The notes under the pieces were generated by a model, which was not told where the DNA came from, did not search any database, and worked only from the letters and a program-made list of their open reading frames with translations. From NCBI GenBank assembly GCA_964432995.1, contig CAYSPU010000025.1, positions 1 to 34,400 on the forward strand: a DNA stretch of 34,400 nt. The letters run 5' to 3'. Positions 23,681 to 30,033 of the stretch are shown here, one piece after another. Origin of the DNA: CAYSPU01 sp964432995 (GTDB lineage: Bacteria > Verrucomicrobiota > Verrucomicrobiia > Limisphaerales > JAHDYP01). Positions within the stretch are counted from its first letter, which is position 1. Every line of letters starts with the position of its first letter. The position numbers were made by a program, and so were the translations under genes.

Positions 23681-25840
23681 CTACGGCGCCTGAACCTGAA
23701 TCCCGGGCAGCGAGGCGCCATCGAGCCCGGTGAGCTTCATCTGGAAGGCCCAGTCGCTGCTGATCCGGGTGAGCTTGACCAGGAAGAGATTGGCGCCACT
23801 CTGCAGGCGCACGTCGCACCCCACGCCCGGGTGATTCCACTCACGGCCGACGCGCGACTCGAGGATCAGTCGGCCATTCTGCCAGATCTTGCAGAGACCG
23901 TCGCGCTGATGCCACAGGGTCGCGGGTTGTTCGCTGGCGGATCGGGCGACGAAGGCAAGATAGGCAACCTGGGGCTCGCCGAGCGAACCGAGAGCCGGGG
24001 TGAGCATCAAGTACTTCCCGGGCGCCCACGCGTGACGCCATTCGCGGCCGGCCAGTTGCGCCCCGAGCGTCGGTCGCGCGCCCGCCTCATCGATGAACGG
24101 CTCATCGAGACCTTCGTTGGCGAGGCCCGTGGAAGGGAACGGGCCAAGAACGAGAGCGTCCCGCACATAATCGTTGAGCCAGGGGTTGTAGCTCCGGCGG
24201 CTCACGGTGAGTTCCCTCCACATGCGGCGGGTGGACCAGTCGCGGAAGATCATCTGGTAGAAATCGAGCCAGTGGCGATCGCCGTCCGGCCGCTTCCACA
24301 GCCCCCAGGATTCGGCGTGGTCGCCACCGTCGCTGGTCCAATCGACCACGCCATCGTCGCCGTAGGCTTGGGCCCAGCGCATCGCCATCTCGGCCGCATG
24401 CATCCACTCGTGCAGTTCGAGTTCGCCGGATCCCTCTTCCGCGGGGTCCGGCCCGCAGTTGAAGCCGACGTAGGTGGCGCCCCGGGTCTCGGCAGTGACG
24501 CCGATCGTCCCGCCCCAGACGTCCCAGTGGAGCGGATCCCCTTTGTAATCTGCGCCGCCGGCTGCCTTGGCGAAGACGAAGATGCTGTCCGCCTCGGCGT
24601 AGCGGAGATCGGTGAAATGGGGCATGCAGAGGCCGGGGTCGGGCCAGCCGCGCCATTCGGTCAGGGGGGTGTCGACTACCGTGAGGTCCCAACTGATTTG
24701 GAGGTTGCCGGACGTGTACTCCCAGACCTTGGCGGCGAACTGCGTCATTTCGTGCCGGAGGTTGGCGATCTCGGGGGTCGAGAACTGGAAGAAGGCATGC
24801 CGGTTCGTGCCCTGGTCGTCGGTCCAGCGCACGTCGGTGGTGCGGAAGGCGTAGGCTTTGACGCGCCATTCGCCGGCGCGCCCCGGGTCGGTGTTGGCCG
24901 GCACTTTCCGTCGCAGTTCGCCGAGCTTGCGATGGAGGAGGGCGCGTTTAGCGAACCGGGCCGGCAGTTGAGCGGCGTCGAACAGGTTCTCGTAGTGCTC
25001 GAGGGCGGTGTCGAAATCGCCCCGTCGCTCGGCCTCCTGAGCCGCCTCGAATTCCTGGTGGGGATCGGCAACGAACGGCCGCCGTGTCTCGGGTGACAGG
25101 CGTCGGATCCTGAGGTTTCGAAACGAAGCCTCATCGGTGTGGTCGGTGAGCAGGATGGGGCCGGCGGTTTTCGCTCCGAATCGCGAAACGCTGCGGAACT
25201 TCGAGCTGGCGACGGCGGCGCGCAGGGCGGGGCTGTCGAGTTCGTAGGCCAGGACCTGTTCGCCGTTGAGCCAGTGTTCGACGTGCCGCCCGCGGACGAG
25301 GATTCGGGAGTGATTGGACTCCGGCGCGAGTCGGGGCGCGCTCCCGCCTTGCCGCGGCAGGACATCATAGAAGGCCGCCGTCTTTCCCTTGGGGCTGCCG
25401 ACGGTGGAGTCGTCGATCATCTGGTATTCGTGGCCGATGGCGCCGTTGCGGGCACTGCGGACGAGGTACTTGACGCCGTTGTTGGCGCCCTTGGGGATAC
25501 GCCATTCCCAGGCGAGCTCGAAGTCCTCGTAGGACTCGAGGGTGACGATATCGCCGCCTCCGGCCCGGGCGGGATGTTTGAGCCAGCCGTCTTCGACGAT
25601 CCAGCCGCTGGCGGGGAAGTTGGTGCCGCGGAAACTGCGCCAGGCCTTCGTCGTCTTGCCGTCAAAAAGGAGGCGCCATCCGGCGGCGTGTTCTTCGGCA
25701 GTCAAGCCGTTGGGGGACGGTGGAACGGCCGAGGGATCCGGAGAGGACGCGGACGCGTCGGGGCTGGAGGCGGCGAGGGTGGCAAGGACGAGGCCGAGCG
25801 GGAACCACGCTGGCCAGGCACGACGGACGCGCGAATTCAT
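23681..25840 (-). CDS. Secreted DUF1080 protein with C-terminal HEWMH (zincin-like) region
   Basis: 719 residues from ATG 25840, which gives a signal peptide (AWPAWFPLGLVLATLAASS); ATG 25864 would add eight residues. Residues about 45-250 are a DUF1080 (3-keto-disaccharide hydrolase/concanavalin-like) domain: GWRLLFDGKTTKAWRSF, WIVEDGWLKHP, FELAWEWRIPKGANNGVKYL, SNHSRILVRGRHVEHWLNG and FRNLRIRRL. A helical linker (about 260-310) follows. The next region (about 320-600) contains LHEWMHAAEMAMRW, with His477, Glu478, His481 and Glu484: the HExxH signature of zinc proteases, and later GGDHAESWGLW. The last 120 residues are beta-rich. DUF1080 proteins act on carbohydrates; a joined protease-like part is unusual. 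No other catalytic evidence is available. Confidence 0.82.
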   Translation of the reverse strand: MNSRVRRAWPAWFPLGLVLATLAASSPDASASSPDPSAVPPSPNGLTAEEHAAGWRLLFDGKTTKAWRSFRGTNFPASGWIVEDGWLKHPARAGGGDIVTLESYEDFELAWEWRIPKGANNGVKYLVRSARNGAIGHEYQMIDDSTVGSPKGKTAAFYDVLPRQGGSAPRLAPESNHSRILVRGRHVEHWLNGEQVLAYELDSPALRAAVASSKFRSVSRFGAKTAGPILLTDHTDEASFRNLRIRRLSPETRRPFVADPHQEFEAAQEAERRGDFDTALEHYENLFDAAQLPARFAKRALLHRKLGELRRKVPANTDPGRAGEWRVKAYAFRTTDVRWTDDQGTNRHAFFQFSTPEIANLRHEMTQFAAKVWEYTSGNLQISWDLTVVDTPLTEWRGWPDPGLCMPHFTDLRYAEADSIFVFAKAAGGADYKGDPLHWDVWGGTIGVTAETRGATYVGFNCGPDPAEEGSGELELHEWMHAAEMAMRWAQAYGDDGVVDWTSDGGDHAESWGLWKRPDGDRHWLDFYQMIFRDWSTRRMWRELTVSRRSYNPWLNDYVRDALVLGPFPSTGLANEGLDEPFIDEAGARPTLGAQLAGREWRHAWAPGKYLMLTPALGSLGEPQVAYLAFVARSASEQPATLWHQRDGLCKIWQNGRLILESRVGREWNHPGVGCDVRLQSGANLFLVKLTRISSDWAFQMKLTGLDGASLPGIQVQAP

Positions 25841-26139
25841 GGGCAAGGGTTTTGCTGGGTCCATTCGCCGGCACAGCATTCTGCGGTCAACGTTTCCCTG
25901 GTTGGGCGGGGAGACCGCGAGATCGCGGCCGGCATTCCGCGCCAGAAGCGCGGCCGAGTCAATAGCAGACACTCGGGAGACGGGGGGCAAAGCCCGCCAG
26001 CTCCCAGGTGAAGGCATCGCGGTTGGGACGGGCCGCGACCGGTTGGGATCGGCGGCTGGGGACGGTGCGGGCCTGCGTCCCTCCGATGGCCCCGGAAGGG
26101 CGCCATCGGACCGGGACGCAGACCGCCGCGCGGCAGCCA
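25841..26139. other. Non-coding gap before the DUF1080 gene
   Basis: 299 bases without a supported gene. The part nearest 26140 holds a strong hairpin described separately; the rest should hold the promoter of the DUF1080 gene, but I could not identify convincing -35/-10 boxes. Confidence 0.5.
26073..26121 (-). terminator. Long stable hairpin after the 205-residue secreted protein gene
   Basis: CTGCGTCCC pairs with GGGACGCAG and, inside, CCGATGGC with GCCATCGG; even the loop can pair as CCC-GGAA-GGG. It begins 19 bases after the stop of the minus-strand gene. No T-run follows, but such a stable stem is a good candidate transcript end. Confidence 0.6.
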
Positions 26140-26757
26140 TCAGTAGCGATCCGGATCCGTAACCTGGAACGAGGCTTCATACTTGCCGAGGATGTGCAAG
26201 GTGACGCGTCCGCCATCGCTCGAGCGTTCGGCGTAGATCTCGATGGGGTTCTCCTGCTGGACCGCGATGGTTTTGAGGGGCGTGGCGAGCAAGGGCTCGC
26301 GGCCTTGCCCGTAGAGGAGCAGTTCGAGGCCGCCGGCGGCGGCTTTCCGCACGCCGAGGGCGCACAATGGGGCGGTGAGGGTTCCCTCCGGGGTGCTGAC
26401 GGTTACCATTCGCAGTCTCCCGGATTCGGGCAACTGGTAGTCGATGAGCGGGACGAGTTTGTGCAGCCAGAGTTGTCCCAGGGGGGCCACGGCGGCGCCG
26501 GCTTGCTCGAGCGATTGCAGGCTGAGCTTGGTTTCCGGCAAGAGCATGCCGCCGTAGTCTTCGTCACGGATCGCCACGGCCCGTTTGACATCGGGGTCGG
26601 TGGGAATCGGGGTGCCTTGGATCTGTTTCAGATCGAGGCAGACGGCGAAGGCGAACTGCAGCGTCTCGGAGCGGGAGAGTCGCTCCTGGGCTACAGGGGC
26701 GAGCGGTCCGGCGAGGGCGCAGGTCAGGAGCAGAGCCACGGAGGGGATTCGTTGCAT
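26140..26757 (-). CDS. Secreted protein of unknown function
   Basis: 205 residues from ATG 26757, chosen because it gives a signal peptide (MQRIPSVALLLTCALAGPLAPVAQ). I do not recognise the family. The mature protein has helices (SRSETLQFAFAVCLDLKQI, LPETKLSLQSLEQAGAAVA) followed by a beta-rich half (SGRLRMVTVSTPEGTLTAP, GLELLLYGQG, RVTLHILGKYEASF). Two Cys are present. It is divergent from the sigma factor gene and separated from it by a palindrome-rich region, so it may belong to the same regulon; that is inference. A strong hairpin follows its stop. Confidence 0.7.
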   Translation of the reverse strand: MQRIPSVALLLTCALAGPLAPVAQERLSRSETLQFAFAVCLDLKQIQGTPIPTDPDVKRAVAIRDEDYGGMLLPETKLSLQSLEQAGAAVAPLGQLWLHKLVPLIDYQLPESGRLRMVTVSTPEGTLTAPLCALGVRKAAAGGLELLLYGQGREPLLATPLKTIAVQQENPIEIYAERSSDGGRVTLHILGKYEASFQVTDPDRY

Positions 26758-26797
26758 ATGGTTTTCGATCAGTTCACTGTTTGGTGACTTCGGGACT

Positions 26798-26815
26798 GGA
26801 ACCCGCGCGGGTTCC
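26798..26815. promoter_or_regulatory. 18-base perfect palindrome with GGAAC boxes
   Basis: GGAACCCGCGCGGGTTCC lies between the divergent secreted-protein and sigma-factor genes. On the plus strand GGAACCC followed 15 bases later by CTGATA (26820) resembles an RpoE-type ECF promoter (GGAACTT-N15/16-TCTGA), about 90 bases before the sigma gene start. It may therefore be an autoregulated promoter or an operator. Confidence 0.45.
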
Positions 26816-26843
26816 GGGACTGATAACGCCGCGTGCCAGGGAA

Positions 26844-26869
26844 CGGTTACATTCGCCGTCATGTAACCG
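26844..26869. promoter_or_regulatory. Inverted repeat CGGTTACAT-N8-ATGTAACCG
   Basis: A perfect 9-base inverted repeat with an 8-base centre, 41 bases before the sigma factor start. It fits a dimeric regulator's operator or a hairpin in the 5' leader of the sigma mRNA. Confidence 0.5.
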
Positions 26870-26910
26870 CGGGACCAGCGGCGGCGTTATGGAACTGTGG
26901 ATGGCGACGC

Positions 26911-27495
26911 ATGATCGACGAGGGATGGACAGGGGGCGATGGGCTCCGCCGCCTGCGGGCGGGGGACCCGGAAGCAGCGCGGGAGCTGGTGGAGCGGCTC
27001 TATCCCCTGGTGATCCGCATCGTGCGCGGCCATCTGCCGGTCCGCATGAGCGAGGAAGATGTGGCGCAGGAGGTTTTCCTGAAGCTGTTCGGCCGGCTGG
27101 ACCGCTACCAGCCGCGGCCGGGGGTGCCGTTCGAGCATTGGGTGGCGCGGCTCAGCGTGCGAACCTGCCGGGACATCCTCCGGGCCGAACGCCGGCGTCC
27201 CGAACTCCGCTGGAGCGACTTGCCGACCGAGCAAGGCGACTGGCTCGAGTTTCTGCTTTCGGAAACGGCGGCCGCCCCGGAAGCGCCGGACGTCGCCGCC
27301 ACCGAGTTGGTCGATCGCCTGCTGGGGCAGTTGAACCCGGCAGACCGCCTGGTGATCCGGCTGTTGGATCTGGAACAGAAATCGGTGCGGGAGGTCAGCG
27401 ACCTGACCGGCTGGAGCCGGGCCGGGGTCAAAGTGCGGGCGTTTCGGGCCCGCCGGCGTCTGCGGAAATTGGCGGAAGAGCTTGGCGAACGGTAG
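26911..27495 (+). CDS. ECF-type RNA polymerase sigma factor
   Basis: 194 residues from ATG 26911. Region 2 is visible in AARELVERLYPLVIRIVRGHL, SEEDVAQEVFLKLFGRLDRY and HWVARLSVRTCRDILRAERRR. Region 4 is LNPADRLVIRLLDLEQKSVREVSDLTGWSRAGVKVRAFRARRRLRKL. There is no region 1 or 3, so it is an ECF sigma that directs polymerase to a small promoter set, often in envelope stress. Two small membrane proteins follow (4-base spacing, then an ATGA overlap) and could include its anti-sigma control, although no zinc-binding anti-sigma motif is seen. The GGAAC palindrome upstream may be its own promoter. No Shine-Dalgarno sequence is visible. Confidence 0.9.
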   Translation: MIDEGWTGGDGLRRLRAGDPEAARELVERLYPLVIRIVRGHLPVRMSEEDVAQEVFLKLFGRLDRYQPRPGVPFEHWVARLSVRTCRDILRAERRRPELRWSDLPTEQGDWLEFLLSETAAAPEAPDVAATELVDRLLGQLNPADRLVIRLLDLEQKSVREVSDLTGWSRAGVKVRAFRARRRLRKLAEELGER

Positions 27496-27499
27496 ACCC

Positions 27500-27793
27500 A
27501 TGAATGCATTCGACTCGCGTTGGAGAGAACTGAGCCGCCACGCCCAGGCGGGGCGGAAGGCGTTGCCGGAAGAGGCGCCGTTCGGCTTTGCCGGCCGCGT
27601 CCTCGCCCACACTCGCGGGGCGGCGACCGCCTCGACAGAAGACCTCTGGCTGCGCCTGAGTGTCCGCTCGGTCGTGGCGGTCAGCAGCCTGCTCCTGATC
27701 CTCGGCGTGGCGGAATGGCGGAACGCCCGGCCGTCCTCGCTCCTCGACCCGGGCGTGGAAAACACCGTCGCCCAACTTTTGGGAGCCCTATGA
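27500..27793 (+). CDS. Small membrane protein following the sigma factor
   Basis: 97 residues, ATG 27500, four bases after the sigma stop. A charged N-terminal part (MNAFDSRWRELSRHAQAGRK) is followed by one transmembrane helix (VRSVVAVSSLLLILGVAEW, about residues 56-74) and a short outside tail. I know no family. Size, single helix and position suggest an anti-sigma-like membrane partner, but this is inference. Its stop overlaps the next start (ATGA), indicating translational coupling. Confidence 0.75.
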   Translation: MNAFDSRWRELSRHAQAGRKALPEEAPFGFAGRVLAHTRGAATASTEDLWLRLSVRSVVAVSSLLLILGVAEWRNARPSSLLDPGVENTVAQLLGAL

Positions 27794-28206
27794 GCAACCC
27801 GCGGCAACACTGGAAAATCGCCGTCAGCCTCGCCGTCCTCGTCCTGGTCAGCACCAGCGTCGGGGCGGTGATCGGCCATCACGTCGCCCGGCGGCAAATC
27901 GACGCCCGCAACAACCCCGAGAACTGGAACGAGTACGTCGGCCGCGAGTTTGATCGGTTGATCCAGCCGACCCCGGAGCAGCAACCCAAGTTCGCCGCCT
28001 ATCTCGACGACGCGGTTCGCGAACTGCAGGCCATTCGGCGGGATACGATTCAACGAAGCACGAACGTGATCTGGCGTCTGGTGGCCAAGGTCGAGCACGA
28101 GCTGACCCCCGAGCAACAACGGGCTTTCGAGGCGCTCAAGCCCCAGCCGTCCGACTTGAACCTGGACGTCTTGAACGTAACCCCTTCCGCTGAACCCAAA
28201 CCATGA
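27790..28206 (+). CDS. Spy/CpxP-like periplasmic sensor protein with membrane anchor
   Basis: 138 residues. One N-terminal membrane helix (WKIAVSLAVLVLVSTSVGAVIG) leads into a helical, charged periplasmic part containing the twice-seen TPEQQ motif (PTPEQQPKFAAYLDDAVREL and LTPEQQRAFEALKPQ). Helical proteins with LTPEQ-like motifs (Spy, CpxP, ZraP, CnrX) act as periplasmic chaperones or metal/stress sensors that hold a regulator inactive. In third place after an ECF sigma gene it could be the sensing partner of the anti-sigma. The start overlaps the previous gene by four bases and its own stop overlaps ATG 28203. Confidence 0.7.
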   Translation: MSNPRQHWKIAVSLAVLVLVSTSVGAVIGHHVARRQIDARNNPENWNEYVGREFDRLIQPTPEQQPKFAAYLDDAVRELQAIRRDTIQRSTNVIWRLVAKVEHELTPEQQRAFEALKPQPSDLNLDVLNVTPSAEPKP

Positions 28207-29315
28207 GCCACCCCTCCAAAGCAATGCTCCAAGAAGCACCACGTAACTTGGACCTTCCCATGAATCCCCCTGCCCATTCTGGGATGCCACTTCGCAGGAA
28301 AGGTAGGGCGACCTCTCCGAGGGCGCCGCAAGATGCAGCCGCCATACCATTTGTCTTCGGCGCGATGCGGAGATCGCGCCCTACCAGCTTTCAGGGCAAC
28401 TTCTGCGTGCATCCGCCCCCCTCAGCCTGTGTGGGGACACCGCGCCCTACCCGTTTCCAAAGTGACCACGCGGCCGGACGATCGCGCGTCCTCGGGAGCG
28501 CCGCGTTCACGTTGATCGAGTTGTTGGTGGTGATCGCCATCATTGCGATCCTCGCCGGGATGCTCTTGCCCGCCCTCAGCAAGGCCAAAGCGAAGGCGCT
28601 CTCGACGGTGTGCGTCGGCAATCTGAAGCAGCTCCAGCTCTGCTGGCAGTTGTATGTCGACGACAACGCCGACCAGTTGCCCGGCAACGTGGCCCTGAAT
28701 CCCGCGGATATCGGAAGCCGTGAGGGCTGGACGGCCGACGAGACATCCTGGCTGCAAGGGAACGCGTGGACCGATGTCACCCCGACGAACCTCCAGCGCG
28801 GGGTCCTCTACGCCTACAACAGCTCGCTCGGCATCTACCGGTGTCCGGCCGACAGATCCACCGTCCGCGATCAGGGTCGCGTGCCGCGCAACCGCAGCGT
28901 CTCGATGAGCATGTACATGAATTTCCGGCCTGACCCCGAGCACCCGGAATATGACCTCTGCTGGCACAAGATGGGGCAAATCCAGAACCCGGGCCCGTCG
29001 CGCGCCGCCGTGTTCATCGACGAAAATGAAAAGAGCATCCAACAAAGCGCCTTCGGCATCCACGCCCTCGACAACCTCACCCTCTTCGGGGCCTCGCTCT
29101 GGACCTGGGTGAGTTTCCCCGCCACCCGCCACAACCATGCCGGCACGCTCAGCTTTGCCGACGGCCACGTCGAACTCTGGCGCTGGCGCGAGCCCAACAC
29201 CGCGCGAATCGCCCGGGCGGACGATTGGATCGTGATGCAGCCTGCGGTCCCCAACACCGACCGCGATCTCAGCCGATTCTTCCAGGTGGTTCCCGAGAAG
29301 GTCCCGGTGCTGTGA
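28203..29315 (+). CDS. Type II secretion-type pseudopilin (DUF1559-like, H-x9-DG)
   Basis: The core is unmistakable: AAFTLIELLVVIAIIAILAGML at 28500-28560 is a class III prepilin-type signal and helix, followed by LPALSKAKAKALSTVCVGNL and the C-terminal HNHAGTLSFADGHVEL. Such proteins are very numerous in Planctomycetes and Verrucomicrobia; their role in secretion or surface structures is not settled. The open frame reaches back to ATG 28203, overlapping the previous stop, but its first 80-odd codons are read through a dispersed repeat. More likely starts are GTG 28431 (25-residue leader) or ATG 28365. The residue before Phe is Ala rather than Gly, so processing by the prepilin peptidase may differ. 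From 28203 the protein is 370 residues, from 28431 about 294. Confidence 0.8.
   Translation: MSHPSKAMLQEAPRNLDLPMNPPAHSGMPLRRKGRATSPRAPQDAAAIPFVFGAMRRSRPTSFQGNFCVHPPPSACVGTPRPTRFQSDHAAGRSRVLGSAAFTLIELLVVIAIIAILAGMLLPALSKAKAKALSTVCVGNLKQLQLCWQLYVDDNADQLPGNVALNPADIGSREGWTADETSWLQGNAWTDVTPTNLQRGVLYAYNSSLGIYRCPADRSTVRDQGRVPRNRSVSMSMYMNFRPDPEHPEYDLCWHKMGQIQNPGPSRAAVFIDENEKSIQQSAFGIHALDNLTLFGASLWTWVSFPATRHNHAGTLSFADGHVELWRWREPNTARIARADDWIVMQPAVPNTDRDLSRFFQVVPEKVPVL
28256..28301 (+). repeat. Dispersed repeat arm, copy 2
   Basis: CCCATGAATCCCCCTGCCC ... GCCACTTCGCAGGAAA matches 20373-20418 in inverse orientation with about six differences in 46 bases. It leads directly into the GGTAGGGCG end of the next element, exactly as in the other copy. 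Confidence 0.8.
28302..28385. repeat. Short palindromic element with GGTAGGGCG/CGCCCTACC ends
   Basis: GGTAGGGCGACCTCTCCGAG at the left pairs with CGGAGATCGCGCCCTACC at the right; the 84-base element can fold as a hairpin. Another CGCCCTACC lies at 28443-28451. The element occupies the 5' part of the open frame of the pseudopilin. Confidence 0.75.
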
Positions 29316-29318
29316 GCC

Positions 29319-29367
29319 GGTCGGAGTGCGCCGTTGCATGCTTCGTCCAGTTCGGTAGTCTCCGACC
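29319..29367 (+). promoter_or_regulatory. Inverted repeat whose right arm abuts the next start codon
   Basis: GGTCGGAG (29319-29326) and CTCCGACC (29360-29367) form a perfect 8-base stem with a 33-base loop. The left arm is four bases after the pseudopilin stop and the right arm touches ATG 29368. It could end the pseudopilin transcript or hide the start of the nucleotidyltransferase-like gene. Confidence 0.4.
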
Positions 29368-29907
29368 ATGACGGCGAAGCAGTTCTATGACTGGCAGACC
29401 GCAGGAGGCACCGACGACGTCATGCGCCTCGTGGACGCTCTGGAGCGTGCCGATGTCCCCTGGTGCGCGATCGGCGGCATCGCTGTCAACCACTGGGCCG
29501 CGGAACCGATGGTGACGCAGGCTCTGGATTTTGTTGTGGCGAGTGACGCCGTTGAGCGGGCGGTTGCCGCCCTGGAAGCGGCGGGCTTCACTGCGGAGCG
29601 GTTCCAGTGGTCCATCAATTTCAAGGGGCGCTCCAAGCTCAGCATTCAACTGAGCACTGAGGAGTGCTACCGGGAGTGCCCTGGCCGCTCCGTGGCTGCC
29701 GATGTGCACGGCATCTTGCTGCGTGTCGCGTCCGTGGAGGATACGCTGACGGGCAAGATGCGGGCCTGGGCCGATCCCGAACGGAGGCGGAGCAAGCGGA
29801 TCAAAGACCTCGGTGACATTGCGCGTTTGGTCGAAGCGCGTCCGGACCTTTGGGATCGCCTCTCCGACGATCTTAAGGAGCGATTGGAACGTGCGTCCAC
29901 CAGGTGA
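29368..29907 (+). CDS. Nucleotidyltransferase-fold protein (MNT/AbiEii-like)
   Basis: 179 residues. The nucleotidyltransferase start is recognisable as VPWCAIGGIAVNHWAAEPMVTQALDFVV, with the GG motif followed by a strand where the family normally has TxDxDhhV. Here the first Asp is Ala (TQALDF), leaving one carboxylate. The end has VASVEDTLTGKMRAWADPERR and SKRIKDLGDIARLVEARPDL, the typical LxxKLxAxxxRxKDxxDI helix of AbiEii/MNT-type proteins. Members include toxins, antitoxins and uncharacterised enzymes. No partner HEPN or antitoxin gene adjoins it. The missing Asp suggests altered or lost transferase activity. Confidence 0.78.
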   Translation: MTAKQFYDWQTAGGTDDVMRLVDALERADVPWCAIGGIAVNHWAAEPMVTQALDFVVASDAVERAVAALEAAGFTAERFQWSINFKGRSKLSIQLSTEECYRECPGRSVAADVHGILLRVASVEDTLTGKMRAWADPERRRSKRIKDLGDIARLVEARPDLWDRLSDDLKERLERASTR

Positions 29908-29908
29908 C

Positions 29909-29928
29909 GCCGGCGGTTGGATGCCGGC
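29909..29928 (+). terminator. Hairpin directly after the nucleotidyltransferase-like gene
   Basis: GCCGGC-GGTTGGAT-GCCGGC begins two bases after the stop. A further perfect 14-base palindrome, GCCGGTCGACCGGC, lies at 29960-29973. No T-run follows; a weak terminator or part of a dispersed repeat. Confidence 0.35.
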
Positions 29929-30033
29929 AACCTTGGGGGCAGCCTCGATGCGGCCTGGCGCCGGTCGACCGGCACCTTCTGGCGGGCACCTTTTGGCTTC
30001 ACTGGAAGACCCCCGCCGGTAAGCTCCCGCCGT

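Noticed and set aside
23324..25096. A 590-codon plus-strand frame
   Set aside because: It is antisense to the DUF1080 protein and runs out of a repeat-filled gap; no recognisable motif.
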